A stretch of DNA of 44,310 nucleotides, taken from assembly GCA_903838705.1 (NCBI GenBank), contig CAILZL010000030.1, positions 1 through 44,310 on the forward strand, read 5' to 3'. The notes below the pieces were generated by a model that worked only from the letters and a program-made list of their open reading frames with translations, had not been told where the DNA came from and made no database searches. The translations under genes and the position numbers were made by a program. Shown here piece by piece: positions 8,355 through 16,443 of this stretch (its first letter is position 1; the number at the start of each line of letters is the position of its first letter). The stretch comes from an uncultured Pseudomonadota bacterium. Lineage in GTDB: Bacteria; Pseudomonadota; Gammaproteobacteria; Steroidobacterales; Steroidobacteraceae.

Positions 8355-10154
8355 ATGAACAGAATTCTCTTTGGTTTGTTAGCGCTTGTGGCGTGCACTC
8401 AGCTCACCGCCTGTCTGAGTTCCGATAACAAGCCGGATACTCCTGTAGTTACTGTGAGGTATGCAAAAAATCCCAACTTGGTGCTGGTGGCGTGGCCGAC
8501 AGTATCTCGTGCAACTTATTATACTGTCAGTAAGGATTCAACCGGATCTGCGGAATACAGTCCGATCTGTAAGGCAAATAACCCTGCCGCAACGAGTTGT
8601 TTAGATAACTTCAGCAATGTGACCGATCTGGTCAATGCCAGTTACAAGGTGTCGGCCTGCAATTCGGGCGGCTGTGTGGAATCGGCACCCATCAAGGCAT
8701 TTAGCACGCAGTCAATTGCCTACCTAAAATCTGATGCGACCACTACTGGTGATAGTCTTGGCTATAGCATGGCTATATCAGGTGACGGAACTACCCTCGC
8801 AGTGGGTGGGCCCGGTGAAGGTTCGGGGAGTGGCGCTGTGCATGTGTTTTCCAGAGATAGTGCTGGTGTCTGGGTGCAGCAGGCCCTCTTGCAGGCCTCC
8901 AACCTGGGCAGCGGTGATCAATTTGGCTCAAGTCTCGCTGTGTCTGTCGATGGGAATACCATCGCCGTCGGAGCACCAAAAGAGGACGGCAGCGCGACAG
9001 GATCTAATGGCAATCAGTCAGATGAAAGCGCCACGGATAGTGGTGCAGTATATGTGTTTACCCGAACGACTAATAATAATGCTAGCACATGGAGTCAGCA
9101 GGCTTATCTGAAGGCTTCGAATACGGAGGCAGGAGATGACTTTGGCTACAGTCTGGCTCTGTCTGATTCTGGCAATACGCTCGCTGTGGGTGCGGATTTT
9201 GAGGACAGTAGTGCCACAGGTATCAATGGTGATCAAGCAGATAACGGTACCCAGAATAGCGGAGCAGTGTATGTTTTTACACGTAACTCCACCGCATGGA
9301 GCCAGCAAGCTTACCTTAAGGCTTCCAATACAGGTGCGCAGGATGCATTTGGTTATAGCCTTGGCTTGTCTGGGGATGGAAGTATTCTGGCTGTGGGTGC
9401 AGTAGGCGAAGACAGCAATGCAATTGGTGTGGACGGCATACAAACTGATAATAGCGCTCCAAATAGCGGTGCTGTTTATGTTTTTGTACGCAGTGGTGGA
9501 ATCTGGAGTCAGCAAGCCTATATCAAGTCATCCAATACGGATACAAATGATGTGTTCGGCTCTTCTATTGCTCTGTCCCTTGACGGCAATACTCTCGCTG
9601 TCGGTGCCATCCAGGAATCAAGTAATGCCACAGGTGTGAATGGTAATCAGTCTGATAACAGCAAACAAAATAGCGGTGCTGTTTATGTATTCACACGTGC
9701 AGCGACCACCTGGAACCAGCAAGCCTATCTGAAAGCATCCAATGCTGACTCTTTTGATGGTTTTGGTTTTAGTGTTTCTCTGTCGCAGGATGGCAGTACT
9801 TTAGCGGTTGGAGCCCCACTAGAGGACAGTTTTGCCACGGGCGTCAATGGTGACCAGTCAGACAATCAGGCCGTACAGACTGGTGCGGTATACATATTTA
9901 CGAGAACCAATATCGAGTGGACCCAAAAGAGTTACATTAAAGCATCTAACGTTAGCGGTTATGTGGACTTCTCAAAGAATCCTCCTCAACCAGTAGGAGA
10001 GCAATTTGGTTACAGTGTGGCTCTATCAGCAAATGGTTGCAGTCTGGCGGTTGGCGCCATCGGTGAGAGTTACTCTGCAAAAGGAATCAATGACTTTCAA
10101 GATGCAAGTCACGCTAGTGATGCACCTGGAAGTGGTGCGGCTTATGTCTACTGA
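8355..10154 (+). CDS. FG-GAP seven-bladed beta-propeller lipoprotein
   Basis: A 599-residue lipoprotein with signal sequence and lipobox LTAC (residues about 17-20). Residues of about 35-115 look like a fibronectin-type strand sandwich (YTVSKDSTG ... YKVSACNSGG). From residue 125 on there are seven FG-GAP/integrin-alpha-like repeats. Each has D.FG.S, then LS.DG.TLAVGA, an acidic loop such as EDSSATGINGDQ, then SGAVYVFTR and a W.QQAYLKASN strand. The seven starts are GDSLGYS, GDQFGSS, GDDFGYS, QDAFGYS, NDVFGSS, FDGFGFS and GEQFGYS, as expected for a closed propeller. The D.DG.T loops could bind calcium. It ends right after the last strand (SGAAYVY). Probably surface or periplasmic; the binding partner is unknown. 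Confidence 0.88.
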   Translation: MNRILFGLLALVACTQLTACLSSDNKPDTPVVTVRYAKNPNLVLVAWPTVSRATYYTVSKDSTGSAEYSPICKANNPAATSCLDNFSNVTDLVNASYKVSACNSGGCVESAPIKAFSTQSIAYLKSDATTTGDSLGYSMAISGDGTTLAVGGPGEGSGSGAVHVFSRDSAGVWVQQALLQASNLGSGDQFGSSLAVSVDGNTIAVGAPKEDGSATGSNGNQSDESATDSGAVYVFTRTTNNNASTWSQQAYLKASNTEAGDDFGYSLALSDSGNTLAVGADFEDSSATGINGDQADNGTQNSGAVYVFTRNSTAWSQQAYLKASNTGAQDAFGYSLGLSGDGSILAVGAVGEDSNAIGVDGIQTDNSAPNSGAVYVFVRSGGIWSQQAYIKSSNTDTNDVFGSSIALSLDGNTLAVGAIQESSNATGVNGNQSDNSKQNSGAVYVFTRAATTWNQQAYLKASNADSFDGFGFSVSLSQDGSTLAVGAPLEDSFATGVNGDQSDNQAVQTGAVYIFTRTNIEWTQKSYIKASNVSGYVDFSKNPPQPVGEQFGYSVALSANGCSLAVGAIGESYSAKGINDFQDASHASDAPGSGAAYVY

Positions 10155-10167
10155 TGATTTATAAGTC

Positions 10168-10202
10168 GCATACAGCATGTGTATAGATACCGTCCTGTAT
10201 GC
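10168..10202. terminator. Weak hairpin between convergent genes
   Basis: GCATACAG / CTGTATGC with a 19-base loop, between the convergent genes ending at 10154 and 10222. It has an 8-bp stem and no clear T-run, so a terminator role is only possible. Confidence 0.3.
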
Positions 10203-10221
10203 AACTAAAATTGTTGAGTGC

Positions 10222-11163
10222 TTACGGAGTGCTTCGTTCCAGCCAGGTTCGATAACTACGATAATGGTGAATGACGAAGCCGGCAAATGCAGGCTGATCC
10301 GCAAAGCTTTTACTCGCCAGTGATAATTCATGTTCCAGGTCCTGCTCAGTCAGATGGTTGAAAGAAACCTTCTGAATTTCATTTGGCGTCACTTCAAGGC
10401 CGATCAACACCTTACGGTTGTGCAGTCCGGCATACATCATTTCATCCTTTGCATGACTGATGATCCCGTCGGCGCCCTCCGCGTGATCTCGATAATCCAT
10501 CAGCGCCACATAGTCGTAGATATCCTGTACATGGTCACTGACTCGCTTTGTTTGACCATGCCACTCCAGTTCGATGCTGTCCAGCCAGAATGGAATGGCT
10601 GGTCCGACCGACAGTGTTTGTCCTGAGGCTTTCTTGAGTTCCATGAGTGACTGGCTCATATCCAGAAACCACTCAAGCAGTTGAATCTTCTGCGCCGGCC
10701 ACAGGTCGAGGATGTGAGGCTCAATGTCAAGGTTGACACCATCAAAGCGTTCGTCTGGCGCAGTTCTGGAATTGAAGTCGAGAACCCTCTGCATTATCGA
10801 GAGTGCGGCACTTCGATGCTCGGGCAGGATATATTCCTCGGTATGCAGGTAAGCTGATCCCAATAATGCGTAGGTGTGAATGCCTTCCTTATGCAGTCGC
10901 TGGATAAGATGACTGTACATTTGCGGCTGGCTCACAATCAGATTTTGTTTATCGAAGGTATCTGCATAAAGATAAATCGTATTGATATGTTTTGAGTTCA
11001 GGAATCTGATCGCATCATCGGCAGCGGAGCGATCTTCGAGCATAGCGTATGAGTCCTTTTCCCATATCCAGATGGCGCGTTCAGGTTCGGGAGCGCTGAC
11101 ATTGGCAGATTGACTGATACCGGATGTGGCCAGCAGGAATGCGCACAATAACTTCTGCTTCAT
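10222..11163 (-). CDS. Exported TIM-barrel glycosidase-like protein
   Basis: A 313-residue protein with a signal peptide (MKQKLLCAFLLATSGISQSA). The pattern of WIW, INTIYLYAD, IHTYALLGSAYL, FDGVNLDIEPH, YDYVALMDYRD and VLIGLEV looks like the successive strands of a (beta/alpha)8 barrel. FDGVNLDIE (residues 140-148) matches the family-18-type motif DGxDxDxE except for Asn144 in place of Asp. D146 and the likely acid/base E148 are kept. It is the last gene of a three-gene leftward operon; its ATG overlaps the stop of the upstream gene by 4 bp (ATGA), implying coupled translation. By context it may trim or release a polysaccharide, as hydrolases do in Pel and PNAG systems. That role is inference and the substrate is unknown. 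Confidence 0.7.
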   Translation of the reverse strand: MKQKLLCAFLLATSGISQSANVSAPEPERAIWIWEKDSYAMLEDRSAADDAIRFLNSKHINTIYLYADTFDKQNLIVSQPQMYSHLIQRLHKEGIHTYALLGSAYLHTEEYILPEHRSAALSIMQRVLDFNSRTAPDERFDGVNLDIEPHILDLWPAQKIQLLEWFLDMSQSLMELKKASGQTLSVGPAIPFWLDSIELEWHGQTKRVSDHVQDIYDYVALMDYRDHAEGADGIISHAKDEMMYAGLHNRKVLIGLEVTPNEIQKVSFNHLTEQDLEHELSLASKSFADQPAFAGFVIHHYRSYRTWLERSTP

Positions 11164-13577
11164 TGCGGATTGATCTTGTCTTGTTCGCTGATTTTAATGG
11201 CGATGTGGTATCGGCCATTGCCAATTGACTTGCCGGTATCGGGATGCGCAGGGATCACAGACATGAAGTAGTTGCCAGACTTGATCCCCTGCAATTTTAA
11301 GGGCAGCGTCAATGTTGTTTCTTTGCTGGCTTGAAGGTGCAATGCGGTGCCATAGGATTCTGAAAGTTCATGACCTTTTGCATCCGTTATGACGATCAAG
11401 GGTACAAACTTCGCGCTAGCAGCCTCGCCGGAATTGGAAAAAGTTGCTTTGATACTCAATTCATTGCCTCTTGCGCTGACTGGAGATTCTACGTTTATCA
11501 CCGACAGTTGTGACTGTGGATCAGGTGGGTCAAAAGGAACTCTGGTTTTATCATCGTAGGCAACCCGGGTTTCAAAGACTTTATCAGGCGCAAGTGCACC
11601 GCTGGTCGTGAATGTGTCATTACTGGCGCGGAAAGCGGCAAATTGATTTTTAATTTCAGTTAAAGCAGCCTGGTTTTGCGCGGGTTCAATCTGTAGACCG
11701 TCATTCAGAGTGTATAGTGTGTCCTGATTAAGAAACCAGTTGCCTGAAACATAGTCGACCAGATTCACCTTGGTCTGTTTAAGTGGCAATGAATGGATGT
11801 TCCGGAATGAAGGTTCCATGTCCAGGCCGGTTCCCAGCCAGGTAACCGAACGCGGTGTCGTGATGCCATAATTGTGCGACAGGAATGCCAGCAGGGATGG
11901 CGTGATATCGAAATGTGATGACACTGATTTTATGTGTTGAGGAGCCTTTAGCAGGGGAGAGTAGATCAGCAAGGGGACATGGTAACGCTCGATACGCGTA
12001 TCCATTTCGAGTTCAGGCAGACGATGATCTCCCGTAATTATAAAAATGGTGTTGTCGTAAGAGGCATGATGTTTGACCTCTTCGAAATATCTGCGTAGCG
12101 CATCATCGGTATACAGGATGGAGGTGTAGATGTTGCGTTTGTTGATGTAGGCGTTACGTCTGTCTTTGGCTATGCCAAGCTGGTCGAGACGGGTGTCCAG
12201 TCGTGATGAATAGCTCCCCTGATCCGGAAAGGTGAAGGGATCATGCATGGTGATAGTCTGAATTACTGTGACGAAGGGTTCATGCGGCTCAGCAGCCTCA
12301 CCCTCAACTGCCTGATCAATCAGTTCTTTGTCGGCATAGCCCCACTCATTTCCACGACGGTACTTGATATCGAAATCATCTTTTCCAATCAATGTATCGA
12401 CTTCCTGTTGCTTGAGGAAGCGACGCTGATTGTCGAAATCAAGATCGGTTCCTGCGTAAAAACGGGTGTGGTAACCCTGTCTTTTCAGAATCGTAAGCAA
12501 TGATTCATGGCGGGGAAGGGATTCGCCCATTTCATTAAATCCATGCTCGCCAAATGGTGCGGAAGCAAGGATGGATGGTAGTACGGCGAAGGTGCGTCCC
12601 TGTGTAGCAAGAAAGTTCTCCCAATACAGACTCTGCGTCGCCAGTTCGTCGAGAAATGGAGTGAAGCTTCCCAGTCTGGCACCTGTTCCAGAAAAGGATC
12701 GTCCCAGTCCTTCCACAATCAGGAACACAAGATTGGGTGGCTTGTCAGATTGTATCCTGAAGCTGGGGCCCAGCACATCGGGTGTCTGTTCTGCATGCAG
12801 GAAGGGGAAACGAGGATCAGGCGCGCCAGTGCCGGTATGGGCTCCACTGTAACTTGCGCCTTGTGCAACAGAACTTGCATTGAAGGGGATTGACTGACTT
12901 TGCCGATGCAATGCATAGGACAGGCTCTCATGAATGAAGAAAGCAGTCTTATTGATACTAAGATTGCGAGCACTTTCACCAGAATTGCCGCCAGAATCAG
13001 ACTGTACAGGTGTGATAACAATAGCGGTCAGCGTCAGAGCAGCGATGAGTGCGGTGAGTTGAGGAGAGCAGCGCGGCCAGCTACGCAATCTGAGCTGTGA
13101 CAGAACAAGCCACATGCAGATGAGTGCAATCAGAAGACCGCACAGCAGTGTCGGGTTAATACTTGTGGTGCCGCTGATAGTGGTTTTCAGTTCAGTCAGG
13201 CTATAGGCGAACAGATCTGCGCCGAGCGGCACGCCTGCTGTCAGGAAGTACTGTACCAAGGCCGTCTGTAATACCAGCAGGACAGACCAGATGCATCCAA
13301 GCCACCAGAGTACTGCATGCCTTGTTGGCAGGATCAGGCAGGGTAGCGAGAACAGGAATAAACCCGGGAGATAACGCGCCAAATTCGATAGATCTGATAC
13401 CAGCGCATGCAGGACGAGTGATGAGGTGGTAGAGCTGCTTGCGGCAAATTCAGCAATCCGTAAGGACAGATAACCTGCCAGCAGCGCGGGCAGACAGACA
13501 ATAAACTGCTGAGCCGCAATCACCAGCCGGTGTGACTGCTTATTGTCGGCTCCATCATGCTCCGACTTGCTTACCAT
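11160..13577 (-). CDS. LTA-synthase-like membrane phosphotransferase (sulfatase fold)
   Basis: An 805-residue inner-membrane protein. Four or five transmembrane helices lie in residues of about 19-192. A periplasmic alkaline-phosphatase-superfamily domain of the LtaS/OpgB kind spans about 280-590. Visible catalytic features are E289 in LIVEGLG, a likely nucleophile T329 in TQGRTFAVLPSILAS, H445 in TMHDPF and D517-H518 in ITGDHRLPE. A C-terminal immunoglobulin-like domain (about 665-800) is an addition to the usual family plan. Relatives transfer phosphoglycerol or phosphoethanolamine from lipids to glycans. In this operon, between an outer-membrane barrel and a glycosidase-like protein, it may decorate the cluster's polysaccharide. 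It overlaps its upstream neighbour by 7 bp and its downstream one by 4 bp. Confidence 0.82.
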   Translation of the reverse strand: MVSKSEHDGADNKQSHRLVIAAQQFIVCLPALLAGYLSLRIAEFAASSSTTSSLVLHALVSDLSNLARYLPGLFLFSLPCLILPTRHAVLWWLGCIWSVLLVLQTALVQYFLTAGVPLGADLFAYSLTELKTTISGTTSINPTLLCGLLIALICMWLVLSQLRLRSWPRCSPQLTALIAALTLTAIVITPVQSDSGGNSGESARNLSINKTAFFIHESLSYALHRQSQSIPFNASSVAQGASYSGAHTGTGAPDPRFPFLHAEQTPDVLGPSFRIQSDKPPNLVFLIVEGLGRSFSGTGARLGSFTPFLDELATQSLYWENFLATQGRTFAVLPSILASAPFGEHGFNEMGESLPRHESLLTILKRQGYHTRFYAGTDLDFDNQRRFLKQQEVDTLIGKDDFDIKYRRGNEWGYADKELIDQAVEGEAAEPHEPFVTVIQTITMHDPFTFPDQGSYSSRLDTRLDQLGIAKDRRNAYINKRNIYTSILYTDDALRRYFEEVKHHASYDNTIFIITGDHRLPELEMDTRIERYHVPLLIYSPLLKAPQHIKSVSSHFDITPSLLAFLSHNYGITTPRSVTWLGTGLDMEPSFRNIHSLPLKQTKVNLVDYVSGNWFLNQDTLYTLNDGLQIEPAQNQAALTEIKNQFAAFRASNDTFTTSGALAPDKVFETRVAYDDKTRVPFDPPDPQSQLSVINVESPVSARGNELSIKATFSNSGEAASAKFVPLIVITDAKGHELSESYGTALHLQASKETTLTLPLKLQGIKSGNYFMSVIPAHPDTGKSIGNGRYHIAIKISEQDKINPQ

Positions 13578-14845
13578 CGTCGATACAATGCCAGTGAATA
13601 GTCCCGCTCCCTGAAACTGTTAGATTCTTTCGCGTAATCAAAGCCCATTTTGTAACCCCATTGAATGGAAGGATAGTGAACATAAACGACGCCCACTGAT
13701 GAATGGTTTTCCTTCCCGTTGGCGATGACCAGTGGATCATCATTGCGTCCACTGCCAGCATTGAGCTCGAAATAATTGTCGGCGTCGCCGGAATAATAAT
13801 AGCGACCCAGCAGGCGGTCGCTGACGCTTTTTCCATTGTCACCCGGAATAATCAGGTGACGAAGTCGAATGTAGAAATTCCCAATATATTTACCTACGCC
13901 CAGTCCATACATCCTGACGGGAGTTCCGCCAAAGGCAAGCTGGTCATGACTGACTGACAATTCCCAGCCCGTACCCACGCCCTGAAAGAGTTCAGCACGC
14001 CATGAGTTGTGCGGATACAGGCTGGCATGAGTGGTGAACTGGCAACGGAGATTGGTGTATGCCCGATCCCAGAGGGAAGCGTAGCCATCGACTGCAAATG
14101 CCTGATCTGACTTGTTGAAGCGATGGGCATTCAGCAGTTCCAGCGCAAGCGATCCTTTCTCGAAGTAATGCCTTACCGATAAAGTATCATCGCGCCAGTG
14201 GGCACGCGCGGGGGTGAAATCGCTCAGGCTGGACGACAGGCCGGCAGACCAGCGATAGCCCAAGGGTACTATGGCATCAGGACTGCTGGTTCGTGGTACC
14301 AGTCCTGCCAGATAGGTGTCGATTCGCTCAGGAGCTGCACCCAATGATTTTGCTGTGAGGAAATCCATGCGTGCGAATTCCAGATCACCGGCTGCACGAT
14401 AGGAGAGGGCGCGCGCAGTATAAGCAGCAGGGTCCGCGGGTCGTAATTCAATCAGATGGGAATAGGCATCCACAGCTGCAACTGGCCGATCACTCCAGGC
14501 ATACATATCACCTAATGCAGACCACAGATCGGCATAACCAGATGACTTTTCGATTGCATTAAGCAGATCAGATTCGGATTCGTTCCAGCTACCAGCTCTC
14601 GCATAAACCAGCCCCCGTCCCAGCAGTACATCCACATTACCGGGTGACTGGCTAAGCAAGACGGAATATGCGCTGATGGCTGCATCCCTTTCGCCGGCAT
14701 TGGCAAGGGCACGCGCGGCTTCGTAGCGCTGATCAAAGCTGGTTGTTGTGTCTGGCGTAGTGAGGGCAACGTTTTCCTGGCTCATGACAGGTACAGTGCT
14801 CATCATCAGAGCGAACAATGCCAGCCATGGATGCCACGTATACAT
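13571..14845 (-). CDS. YaiO-like outer-membrane barrel with N-terminal TPRs
   Basis: I choose the ATG at 14845 (424 residues) over an in-frame TTG at 14863, which lacks a ribosome site. The ATG gives a clean signal peptide (MYTWHPWLALFALMMSTVPV ... MSQ). Residues of about 30-190 form four to five TPR units (YEAARALANAGERDAAISAY, VLLGRGLVYARAGSW, ALGDMYAWSDRPVAAVDAY). After about 200 come alternating aromatic strands (YRWSAGLSSSL, IRLRHLIIPG, LGRYYYSG, YFELNAGSG) ending with SLALYRRW, a terminal aromatic typical of barrel insertion. This matches the YaiO family; in E. coli yaiO neighbours the glycosyltransferase gene yaiP. TPR plus barrel also recalls PgaA. It is the first gene of the leftward operon and the probable exit pore for the polysaccharide. 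Confidence 0.8.
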   Translation of the reverse strand: MYTWHPWLALFALMMSTVPVMSQENVALTTPDTTTSFDQRYEAARALANAGERDAAISAYSVLLSQSPGNVDVLLGRGLVYARAGSWNESESDLLNAIEKSSGYADLWSALGDMYAWSDRPVAAVDAYSHLIELRPADPAAYTARALSYRAAGDLEFARMDFLTAKSLGAAPERIDTYLAGLVPRTSSPDAIVPLGYRWSAGLSSSLSDFTPARAHWRDDTLSVRHYFEKGSLALELLNAHRFNKSDQAFAVDGYASLWDRAYTNLRCQFTTHASLYPHNSWRAELFQGVGTGWELSVSHDQLAFGGTPVRMYGLGVGKYIGNFYIRLRHLIIPGDNGKSVSDRLLGRYYYSGDADNYFELNAGSGRNDDPLVIANGKENHSSVGVVYVHYPSIQWGYKMGFDYAKESNSFRERDYSLALYRRW

Positions 14846-15204
14846 TGGTGAGTTTACTTTCAAGTGTGCGGAAATTTATTAATCGAATAGGGATTGCTGG
14901 CTAATAAGTCCAAAACACTGCTCCTGATAGCTGGGCGACTGCCTTGCTTCAGGCTGCATCATCCACTACAGGATACTGTGCTTCATGGTGCAAAGTGTCG
15001 GCGAGCGGCGGGTAAGGCAGTAAGCAAATCTCGGCACTCAGTCTGAAAGTTGTGATGGAGTTCCTGTTTGAGCTGAGGGCATCCTCTAAATTGCCGCCAT
15101 ATGTGCAATCCGCTTAATTGCGGCAACTTTGCCTGTGCCATTCCGAAATCAGGCAGAGTGCCGGTACTCCTATGCTGTCTGGTGCTGGCGGGCAGGGCTG
15201 TTGC
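14846..15204. promoter_or_regulatory. Divergent control region of the polysaccharide cluster
   Basis: About 360 bp separate the two divergent operons, so both promoters should lie here. The open frames that cross it (a 29-codon extension of the HEAT gene and a minus-strand frame overlapping that gene) have no start support. I see no clear -35/-10 pair or operator that I would defend, and no riboswitch-like fold. Confidence 0.5.
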
Positions 15205-16443
15205 ATGACACAGCTCTATACAATCGGCTTGCTCGCTCTGGTTCTCAGTGTGTTTGGCTTGATTGCATACATGCTGGTACGACGCATCGTTCTGGAGTTG
15301 CTGGAATGGGACAGACAACGGCGGCTGGCACAATGGTCGATTCCGCTTACCCGCTGGCTTGAAGGTGAGTCGGAAATCCCACCGGAGGAAATTCAGTTAT
15401 TGAGCTCACGCCGCGATCTTAAAATCATGGCGGCGATTTGCATGGGTCAGCTCAGAACCGGTGACGAGCGAATCCGTGCAAGACTGGTTCAGTGGTTGCA
15501 GGATCATGGTTTTGTAACTCACTGGATAGAGCAGGTAGGCGGTCGCAGCCGCTGGGAACGTGCACGGGCGGTAGAAACATTAGGCGTGCTGCGTGCACTC
15601 GAAGCGGAATCAACGCTGGTGAGTGCATTACAGGATCCGGTTTTCGATGTGCGTATCCGTGCTGCGAAAGCACTGGGATCGCTGGGCGGTCAACAGGCAC
15701 GCCGGGCTCTGGTGATGGCGCTCGGCGACGAGAGTCGCTGGTCTGTCATTCGAATCGCAGACATCCTTGCACAGATGGGGCCACATATCGTTACGGATCT
15801 AGTCGAGGCGTTTCCAGTGATTGGATCAGGCTCGCGTATCGCTGCGCTGGATATCATCATTCGTCTGGCTGATAACAGCCATCTTCCATTTCTCAGGTCA
15901 TGTCTTGCTGCTCCGGATAGTGAGATCCGTGCCAGGGCAGTGGCAGGGCTGGGACGACTGGGTGATGCATCAACATTGCCCGGTTTGCTTGATGCCTTAC
16001 AGGATCTTGCATGGCCGGTGCGGGCCAAGGCGGCCAAGGCGCTTGGTGAACTAGGACTGGCAGATGCCGTACCAGCTCTGACTGCATCATTGGCAGATAA
16101 GGAGTGGTGGGTTCGATCCAATGCCGCTGAAGCATTGCGTAAGCTGGGCAGGCCTGGAATTGACGCCCTGGTGAACAGCCTTTCCAGCAGTGATTTATTC
16201 TGCCGTGATCAGGCCTTTGCCGTGCTTCAGTCCAGTGGCGATCTGCACACCAGACTGATGGGACTGGTTGCAAAAAACGCACAGGAACGAGCCCGGGCAC
16301 AGGCAGTGGCGCAGGCATTGATACGCTATCAGTCCCGTCACTGCATGCTGGATGTGTGCAACAGTCTGGCCGATCAAGATGTTCGTTCAGTTCTTTATGT
16401 CATGCTTCAGCAGCATCCTGAAGTAACAGAGGTCGCAGTCTGA
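15205..16443 (+). CDS. Membrane-anchored HEAT-repeat protein
   Basis: I start at ATG 15205 (412 residues). An upstream TTG frame start at 15118 would put 29 unlikely residues before the membrane helix. Residues of about 4-25 (LYTIGLLALVLSVFGLIAYM) form one transmembrane helix, then a basic/amphipathic linker. From about 110 on there are at least six HEAT-type helical repeats (RARAVETLGVLRALEAESTL, VRIRAAKALGSLG, IRARAVAGLGRLG, VRAKAAKALGELGLADAVPA, VRSNAAEALRKLG). HEAT solenoids are protein-binding scaffolds. It starts an operon with the glycosyltransferase (stop/start overlap TGATG) and most likely organises or regulates the synthase at the inner membrane. Confidence 0.82.
   Translation: MTQLYTIGLLALVLSVFGLIAYMLVRRIVLELLEWDRQRRLAQWSIPLTRWLEGESEIPPEEIQLLSSRRDLKIMAAICMGQLRTGDERIRARLVQWLQDHGFVTHWIEQVGGRSRWERARAVETLGVLRALEAESTLVSALQDPVFDVRIRAAKALGSLGGQQARRALVMALGDESRWSVIRIADILAQMGPHIVTDLVEAFPVIGSGSRIAALDIIIRLADNSHLPFLRSCLAAPDSEIRARAVAGLGRLGDASTLPGLLDALQDLAWPVRAKAAKALGELGLADAVPALTASLADKEWWVRSNAAEALRKLGRPGIDALVNSLSSSDLFCRDQAFAVLQSSGDLHTRLMGLVAKNAQERARAQAVAQALIRYQSRHCMLDVCNSLADQDVRSVLYVMLQQHPEVTEVAV

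Noticed and set aside
9018-9515. 165-codon minus-strand frame
   Set aside because: Shadow of the FG-GAP repeats; its own repetitiveness mirrors the sense repeats.
15118-15204. Upstream extension of the HEAT-repeat gene
   Set aside because: It starts at TTG with no ribosome site and places 29 atypical residues ahead of the membrane helix; ATG at 15205 is better.
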